DNA of 64,000 bases from Isochrysis galbana. Taxonomy: Eukaryota; Haptophyta; Isochrysidales; Isochrysidaceae. The notes under the pieces are model-generated. The model made no database searches, had not been told where the DNA came from, and was given only the letters and a program-made list of their open reading frames with translations. Shown here piece after piece: positions 56,969 through 64,000 of this stretch (its first letter is position 1; every line of letters begins with the position of its first letter). Position numbers and translations under genes: made by a program. The stretch is from the NCBI GenBank assembly GCA_018136815.1, contig CM030931.1, positions 8,668,557-8,732,556 on the forward strand, given 5' to 3'.

Positions 56969-58742
56969 TCATGATTGCGCAGTATTAGCCAAGCTCTGCA
57001 ACATGGACACCTCCGCTGCCTGTTCGCGTAGCGCATTAGGTAATGCCAGGAGTTCGTTCTCTTCCTCGGGCGAGATTCGCTCCAAGTACAAGAGGGAGTC
57101 TGGGGTTGTTGTCCACAGGGGTGAGAGGGTTTGCCGATGCTGCAAGACGTGCGCTACGGCCTCAGCCGCCCAAAGTGCCAAGATTCCACCGCGAGAAGCT
57201 TGCGCGAGGCGACGCATGGCACCTAGTCCCGACGTGAACGTCTGATTCCGACCATTGATGGCTGTCGGCGGCGAGATCCCAGCTGCACTCAGCCTGGCGA
57301 CGGGGACAGTGGCTTTCGCGAGCGCCGACGCAGGCTCAACCATAGGCGTGGCGGCTTGCCAGAAGAAGGCCGCCGCCGAGCGGCCTGTCTGCTCCACTGA
57401 GGTGAGGAGGGAGACAGCGGGTGCAGTGAGCGTCCCTAGGTGGGGCTTGATCAAGTCGGAACCACCGAGCCGGTAGATTAGGCCAAGGCAGACGAGGGCG
57501 CCGGCGGCAAGCAGCACACGCGCTTCGTTGCATTTGACCTCACTGCCACTCTTCGCCTCCACATCAGCAGATGAGACAAGTGCTACGAGGCGCTCTGGGC
57601 CGCCATATGCAGCGAGGAGCGACAAGGCTGCCGAAGGTTCGAGCGAGGCCGAGTCAAGCAATCCGATGAGCGCGCTTAGCGCACGGCGGGTGGCGGTGCC
57701 CGGAGCATACGTGGAGAGCGAGACGCACAGACGCGGCAAAGCCCGATAGCCCTCGGCGCCTGGGGTGATAGATGTCGGTGCTAGCGGAAGCGGCGGTGGT
57801 GCCGACCGATACACAGTGCTTATGGAGGCACTTATCGGGACAACGGTCGGCAACGCGAAGTTACCCTCCGAAGGCTCCGCAGGGTCGTCGTAACCCGCCT
57901 GCCTCGCCGAATCGGTCGCCGCGACGGAGGCCGTTGCGACGGCGGCGAGATTGGCGATGGTCGACAAGGCGACGTCGGCGATCGGTGCATATGACAGCGC
58001 AGTGGCGCGCCAAAGTGCATCGATGACTTTCTGCCGGCTCGTCCCCAAGAAGCGATGCGCGCGAGAGTCAGCCGACGCATTCTGAAGTGCGAGCAATGCA
58101 AGTCGCGAGTGGTCAGGATGGGTTGTGGCGGTTGGCGGGCCCAGGAGCGGCAGGACCCTGTCAAGCACGGCATCGGTGAAAAGAGTGCCGCTGCCACCCA
58201 ATAACGGAAGCATTGTGAGGCAGAAGAGGCAGGCCTGCGCCGCCACTTCAAAGGAGGGCCCTATCTCTCCTGGCGGACTACTTGGGCTAGGAGGCTTCCC
58301 GTCCGCAGCGGCATCGTCCATGTAGCTAAAGCTATGCAGCGCAAATGCAAGGCGGCGAGCGACGAGGGACGACTCGAGCAAGTAGAGGAGCGTCTCGTCA
58401 TGTACCCCACGGCGCCAGGCCTGCATTAGGAGATTGGCGAGGCGCACTGCCGCCGCCGAGCGAATGCTCGGGCGCACCCACGGATGAAGTGCGCAGGCGA
58501 GTATCGGCAAGTGTCGCACTTCGTCGGAGTAGCACCTTGCGGGCATGCCATCGTTGCCATCCATCCAGCGCGTTATGCCTGACCAGGCGCAACTTGAAGC
58601 CAGCTCTCGCGACGCTGGGCCATGATCCCTATTTGGCTGCACGTCCGGTGCTCGCCCTACTCCGTCGTCCGCCACGTTGAGCACGCTGACCGCATGTTCG
58701 AGCTCCTCTGGAGGTGGAACCGCCTGCGAATAAAGCACAACA

Positions 58743-58773
<31 letters not shown>

Positions 58774-60373
58774 AGGAAGTGACAGGTTGACCCGGGCGCG
58801 CATACCAAAGCCTGGGGGCAGGGAGGGGGCGAGAGGCTCGCATATCCAGCGCACACGCGGCGCCATGGATCGGGCGCTCAACTCTGGTTGGCAGCGGGCG
58901 GCCGAGAACACGCCTGCCCTGCCGTGCGCGCCGCTACCTGGCATGGGAATACTGCTCCACGTTGGCCACAACTGCACACGCCAGGTACACCTCCTCGTCG
59001 CTCTTGGAGCGCAGTCTCTCTTGCACCGCGGCGATGTGCCGCGCCACTAGGCGCACAGAGAGCACATCGGCTGCTGCGCAACGCAGCGCTGCTAGCGCGC
59101 AGAGCCGCTCGGCTAGGCGTGTCGATGACGAGAGGCAACCAGCAAGCAATACGGCGTGCGCTGGCAAGTCGACCCTCGCGAACCGCCCACCGCAGACGTG
59201 CGCCGCACACGCGAGGCACCAGAGCGCAGCCTCCGCCGCTCGCTCATCACTGTCCGCGCGCGCAGCATTGTGGACGGTCACCAGTCTCCGCGCCCCATCG
59301 CCCCTATCCAGAACAGCGGCGACTACCCACTCGCGGCCCTCGGAAACCCGTTGGAGCAGCCCACCTATGGAGGAGAGCACGACGCCCGCCTTGCGCGCTC
59401 CCCATGCAGAAGTGGCCCTCGCAACTGGTGCCAAGCCCAAGACGAGGTGGAGTTCTTGGCTCATGACACGCAATGCCGAAAGTGCGGCGCCACCTTCACC
59501 GCTTGCAAGGGCCTTTGAATTGCCGCCCGCTGCGTCGTTGCCCGCCACGATCGCCTCGAGGCCGTTTGCGCTGAAGGCTCCCGTTGCTGGCTCCCCGCCA
59601 TCACCAGTAACGCCAGCCGGCTGGAAAGGGCGGTCTCCTAATGGCGGCGACTCCGCGGCGGCCACCCCGTTGCGGCCGGCCACCGCCCGGCGAGCGAGCT
59701 GCGCTTCCGCCGCCTCGACCGCAGCTCGGGCCGCAGGCGACGCGATGATGGCATTGACGCTCGTCTCGTCGATTGCGCGTACGGGGATCCGCGAGTTTTG
59801 GGGCGTGCGGGGAGGGGGCGCCGAGGAGACCCCAATCTCCAGCCGACGGATTGTCTCGGTGATGACGTGTGGCGTAACCTGCTGCAGCCGTATCTTAGAA
59901 GGGCGCGTGAGCCGGCTGAGCAGACCACCGTGCGCCGAGAGGTTACTCAGCACCGTCGTGGCGAGCGATCTCACGCGCGGGTCGTCGCTCTTGGTGAGCT
60001 TCTCAAGCATAGGCTGGAGCGGCGCGATGGCGATGGCGGCGTCGGCCGAGCGCGTCAGATTGAGTAAAAGCATGAGCGCCGCGTGCTGCGTGGCCGGTAG
60101 AACGAGCATATCATCTGCGGTAGCTGCGGCCTGAGCAAGCTCGATCAACCCTTGTGTGCGAGTGAGCTTTGCTGGAGGGATGCGTAGCGCTGCATCCGCC
60201 AGTGCGCGCATCACCAGAAGCAGAACCTCAGGCTGTCTGACGGCTGCAATCACCTCTCCCGTGCTAGCAGCGCTCTGCAGCAGGGTTGCCACGCTTTCCT
60301 CACCCACTGGCTGGGTGCAGAGGAGGCGGAGAGAAGGGAGGTCGAGAGGTGCGGCCGGCGCGCCATCAGGCAT
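56969..60373 (-). CDS. armadillo-repeat-like protein, 1092 residues
   Basis: There are two exons (complement of 56969-58811 and 58938-60373) joined by a 126-bp GT-AG intron through YSHARLWYARPGQP. The product is nearly all Ala/Leu-rich helix with ARM-like signatures such as RVRSLATTVLSNLSAHGG, ADVALSTIANLAAVATAS and HAALMLLLNLT. A Pro-rich linker (APPPPPPPPP) begins exon 2; a disordered Ser/Gly/Ala segment lies at about residues 185-280. Such folds act as protein-binding scaffolds. No catalytic motif is seen and no named family can be assigned. The ATG at 60373 is followed at once by coding-like sequence and preceded by a long CT-rich coding-strand tract. Confidence 0.8.
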
Positions 60374-61124
60374 CGGGAGGGAGGGGAGCGGAGAGAAGGG
60401 GAAGGGTGGGAGAGACAGGGAGGGAGGAGAGTAGTAGAAGGGAGGTAGGGGAGCGGAGAGAGAGGGGGAGGGAGAGGAGAGGAGAGAAGAGGAGGCAGCG
60501 GAGCTCGACTAACCGAGGCACAAAGGAGGGAGAAAAGAGAGAAAGAGAGAGAAGCGTGGCGAGGGGGGGGGGGGGGGGGGGGGAAGAAGAAGGGGGAGAG
60601 CGAGAAACAGAGAGAGGATGATCCCGCCCGCTGCTACAATGAGGAAGGGGGGGGGGGGGTTGGCGGGGGGCGAGGAGAATGCAGAGAGAAGTGGCAAAGG
60701 GTTTTAAGCTGATTTTCATCGTACGATTAGAAAAGGGCCGTGAATTTCACGCAAGAAATCCTTTCTTGTGGAGGGGGTAAACTACTAAGAGGAAGGCCCG
60801 GATTGCACGCCGAATTGGAACCCCGGGCTGTGAGGAGAACCAGAACAACAAAGGGGGAGGCATAAAATATCCAGGTCCGCAACGTCAAGGCGAGCTCTCT
60901 TTCCCTGCCGCGACGAGGCTGCGCCTGCGGCCCCTTCTCCTCTCCTCTTCTCCCTCTCCCTCTCTCCCTTTCTCTCCCCCGGTCACCACCCCTACGCTCC
61001 CCCCCTCTCCCCCTCTTCGCGCTCTTCATCCCCTTGTCGCCTCCTCTCTTTCCCCTCCCTCGCCCTCTGCTCTCTCTTCCCTCTCATCTGTGCGCCAGCT
61101 TATGGAGCGCGGCGCGAGTGCGAG
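60374..61124. promoter_or_regulatory. divergent promoter region with opposed purine/pyrimidine tracts
   Basis: The plus strand is GA-rich at 60375-60660, including poly-G runs near 60563-60582 and 60648, and CT-rich at 60900-61090. Each half is therefore pyrimidine-rich on the coding strand of the gene it faces: the ARM gene to the left and the glycosyltransferase to the right. No other gene is present. Confidence 0.5.
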
Positions 61125-63752
61125 ATGGCTCCGCTCTGTTCTGCACGCACGTGGGCGGCGATGGGGCTGCGTGGCGTGGGAGTGCTCCTACTCGTCTACC
61201 TTTCCTCTGAGCCTGCCCGCCCCTCCGCCACCATCCGCCTCGTCTCGCGCCCGATGACACCGCTCGGGCTGGCGTCGCAGGCAGGCAGTCCACTGGAGGA
61301 GGTAGGGCCAAACACGAGTGAGCGGCCACAGGACCGAGATGAAGGGGAGGCGTACGGAGTGTACTCGGACGCAACTCTCGGTCCCGCCGCCACCGCTCCG
61401 CCGCTGCCTGCTGGGTGTGCGCCAGCGCCGACGAATGTGCATGAGCAGGGTGCGTACCGGCCCTGGCTTGCTATGCCGAGCCGCTGTCACATTGGTGGGG
61501 ACTGGCAGGGGCAGTGTGGGCCCTCTCTGCCGCACACGCTTGCGGAAGGCCGGCGCGCGTGCACCGAGATCGCGTGTGGCTCATGCGGCGTCGACGTAGC
61601 GCCTCCGGATCCTGAGGACGAGGCGGACGCTGCCGACATGAAGCTATTGAGCAACGGGCCGCTCTCGGCAACTTCTGTGGCAATTGCCGCTGCCACCGCT
61701 GATGCCCGCGCCAACGATCGCAACTGCTGCCACAAGGGCGGCTCATGGCACGGCCGGTGTGGCACTGAGGCCGAGGTCACCTCGGGGTCCGCTGAGTTCA
61801 GTTGGAGAGAAGGCTATCGCGTTTGTCACGGATTGCCCATCACTCCGCCGCCGCCGGAGCGCTCCCACGCGCGCAAGCCCTTTGTTGAAGTGCTACCGAG
61901 GTTAGGGCCGGCTGCCAGCGCTACCGGCGGCGCGGGCAAGAGCGGCGACGACGCGGGCCTTATCGCCTACCTCATCACGCTTGAAGTCAAGGATGATCAT
62001 CTTCCGCGATCGGTGGCGGACAAGCTTGCGGCCATCTCGTCCGCTGTTGATGGTGCGCCCGTTCATGCTGTCAAGGCGGTTTCAGCAGAAGCAGCGCTTG
62101 CAGCTGTTGGCCCCGCCCCTAAAGCCGCCGCCGTCTTCGGACGGCAGGCGGCGGAACCTGAATTTGGGCCGGCGCTCGGCTGCGTGCTCTCCCACTTGAA
62201 GACTGCGCGACGTGCGCTGCGTGACGGCGCGTCTCCCGCCCTCATCCTTGAGGAGGACGTGTCGCTCGAACTTAGGTCGACCTGGCCAATGAGCCTGTCG
62301 ATGCTCGCCGCTGGCGCGCCGGACGGTTGGCTGGCGGTGCAGGTGGGCAGTCGCGCATGCGAGTACGGCCTCATCGCACGTATGGACTATTTTGTCTATA
62401 GGTGCGGGTGGGGAGGGCTGGGGGGGCAGGGGATTCCATGCGAGATGGAGGGGCGATGCGAAAAGTCGACTTTTTCGCTCTACTTTGACCCCTCTTCAAC
62501 ACACTGAACCCTCCTCCCTTCCCCCTCGCCCTGCCAATAATCTCTTCAGCTGAGCATCGTGGCGTCCCGTGCGCACTGGGCGGAGCTTCGAAGCTCCTGG
62601 CGACACGAAGTCGCGATGCGTGGCGGCCACCTTCACCCGGAAGCTCACGCGAGGCTATCGAAGGCATCCGCTGATTCACCGGGAACCTCATCACGTCCAG
62701 CCTCGCCCCAGCCCGTGCTCCTGCGGAATGATCACTACTGGTCAACTGCTGCCTACCTGTTGAGTCAGCGTGGCGCATATGAGCTGGTCCGAGAGCTCTT
62801 GGCCGGCGGCTCGGCACAATCACGCGCGGAACCCGAGCCCTCGGACTGGCGCCTCGGTCTAAACAGTGTCCGCTGTGTGAAGGCCGACGTGTGTGTAATC
62901 TACCCCAAGCTTGAGGCGGTTGCATCACAAAAGATCCACAGGGTGCGGGAAGATGAGGCTGGAGGGATGTCCGTGGAGGGAAGTGGTGTCTTTGTGACCG
63001 TACCGCCCTTCTTCGTCTCCACAGAGAAGCGGCCATCCACCATCGCCGGTCATGACGTCGGCCACCAGCGGGCCGTGCACGCGCTGTCGCGCAAGGAGGC
63101 GATCGACATGCTAAACATGAGGATGCCCAGCGGCGGTGGTGCTCTGCCGGCTCCGCCGCCGCCTGCACCTCCCCTATTACCTCCCCTACCGCCGCGATCT
63201 TTGCCCTTCCGCTTCTGGGTGCATGACGCGCCAGAGCTAAATTGGGAGCTATTGTTGCGCTGTGTGCCGGGCTGGGATTCCGGGTTGCATTCCCAAAACG
63301 CTGCAGAGGTTTGGCTCCTTCGCCAGTTGCTCTCGCATCCGAACCGCACCACCTCGTGGCAAGACGCCGATGCTGTGATATTGCCCATGCTCCCGCTCAT
63401 CTCACTGCGCGCTGGCGCTGGATGCAACGAGAGTAAGCCAACATTTGCTGGCACGTCGCACAAGCAGCGGCTCGCAGCTGCCCTTCGCGCGATGCTCGAT
63501 CACCCGGCCTACAAAAGGCGCCACGGGCATGACCACCTCGTCCTCTCAAACTACTGGGACGCGTGGCGTGCCTTCGGCGGCCGTGCCTCCACCTCACGCG
63601 CGCTGCTCGCAAATGTGAGCTTCGGCTGGCATGAAACGAGCGACGCGGCCTGGGGGATGGCCAACCACCGGCACGTGGGAAAGTGCCAAATCGTCTTGCC
63701 ATACGTTGAACCCGAATCGTGTGCAGGTGCGCTCGGCGGCCTTTTCTCCTAA
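61125..63752 (+). CDS. GT25 glycosyltransferase fused to an exostosin-like domain, probably incomplete at 3'
   Basis: Exon 1 (61125-62342) and exon 2 (from 62550) join through a 207-bp GT-AG intron (GWLAVQ|LSIVASRAHW). The N-terminus has a signal anchor (LRGVGVLLLVYLSS). Two Cys-rich repeats follow (CHIGGDWQGQCG and CHKGGSWHGRCG, each ending in a later Cys pair). A GT25-type domain has LGCVLSHLKTARRALRDGAS, PALILEEDVSLE and NDHYWSTAAYLLSQRGAYEL. After a Pro-rich linker an exostosin/GT47-like domain begins (PFRFWVHDAPELNWELLLR, then DADAVILPMLPLI, then HDHLVLSNYWDAW and CQIVLPYVEPESC). The frame stops at 63752. A donor at 63727 (GCAG|gtgcgc) and the missing rest of the exostosin domain suggest that it continues beyond the window. 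It is expected in the Golgi, building a glycan. Confidence 0.8.
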
Positions 63753-64000
63753 TTACTTGTTGCTATCCGTCCCTGGGCTGCTTCCTGGGAGAGGGAAGCG
63801 TGTCTGGGGCGTGCGAGCGGAGACAGCCGCGAGATCAGGCCTGGGCGCCCAACTGTTTTTGTGCACCTTGATCATACCTTGGGCCCCGAAGGCGGTGCCA
63901 CTTTCCTTGCCCCTTGGCACTTGTCTACGTCGTTTCACATGAAGGGCCGGTGGTCGTAATCGCTATCCATTATACCTCTTGCCCTCTCAGCCGCGACAGA
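63753..64000 (+). other. probable intron or downstream exon of the glycosyltransferase
   Basis: If the donor at 63727 is used, this stretch is intron plus perhaps the next exon. I could not place an acceptor with confidence. Confidence 0.3.

Overview
This is GC-rich nuclear DNA from a eukaryote. It is probably a flagellated unicellular alga, and a haptophyte is one plausible source. Genes sit on both strands and have few, short GT-AG introns plus one clear GC-AG intron. The set includes a TTLL1-type tubulin polyglutamylase subunit (implying cilia or flagella), a K+-dependent Na+/Ca2+ exchanger, an EF-hand protein and a possible bipartite plastid-targeting presequence. The lineage is inferred from gene content and style; no marker gene proves it.

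Layout. 0-10 kb: a Mei2-type RNA-binding protein (-), a CXC cysteine-rich protein joined to a repeat element (-), and TTLL1 (-, 4 exons). 10-16 kb: a decayed hAT transposase (-), a membrane-anchored cysteine-rich protein (+), a nucleotide-sugar transporter (+, 2 exons) and an orphan targeting presequence. 16-20 kb: DNA ligase I (-, 6 exons, N-terminal PCNA-binding motif). 20-24.5 kb: a repeat field holding an AT-rich island with foreign-looking Pro/Gln-rich ORFs. 24.5-26.3 kb: the Na+/Ca2+ exchanger (-). 26.3-30.3 kb: inverted-repeat and other mobile elements. 30.3-33.2 kb: a small ankyrin protein (-) and a GH20 beta-hexosaminidase (+). 33.2-36.7 kb: ankyrin and LINE reverse-transcriptase relics and a GA-microsatellite repeat. 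36.7-40.5 kb: a large NADPH oxidase with a DD3-3-like ectodomain (-, 3 exons). 43.3-45 kb: a REXO5-like 3'-5' exonuclease (-). 45-48.9 kb: the inverted partner of the GA repeat, a minisatellite ORF and tandem repeats. 49-54 kb: a helical protein of unknown function (-), a hypothetical ORF (+), a frameshifted SAP-like relic (-) and a calmodulin-sized EF-hand protein (+). 54-57 kb: repeats. 57-64 kb: an armadillo-repeat protein (-) and a divergent GT25 plus exostosin-like glycosyltransferase (+) that probably runs past the window edge.

The genes do not form a pathway. They look like unrelated single-copy host genes separated by repeat-rich spacers. At least six dispersed repeat families recur, several with terminal inverted repeats or short palindromes at their ends. 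Most intact genes have a strongly pyrimidine-rich tract on their coding strand just upstream of the start codon. The most unusual proteins are the DD3-3/NOX fusion, the GT25/exostosin fusion and the AT-rich repeat-bridged ORF set at 21.2-22.5 kb. Exon structures were read by hand from splice signals and protein continuity. No transcript or database evidence was available.
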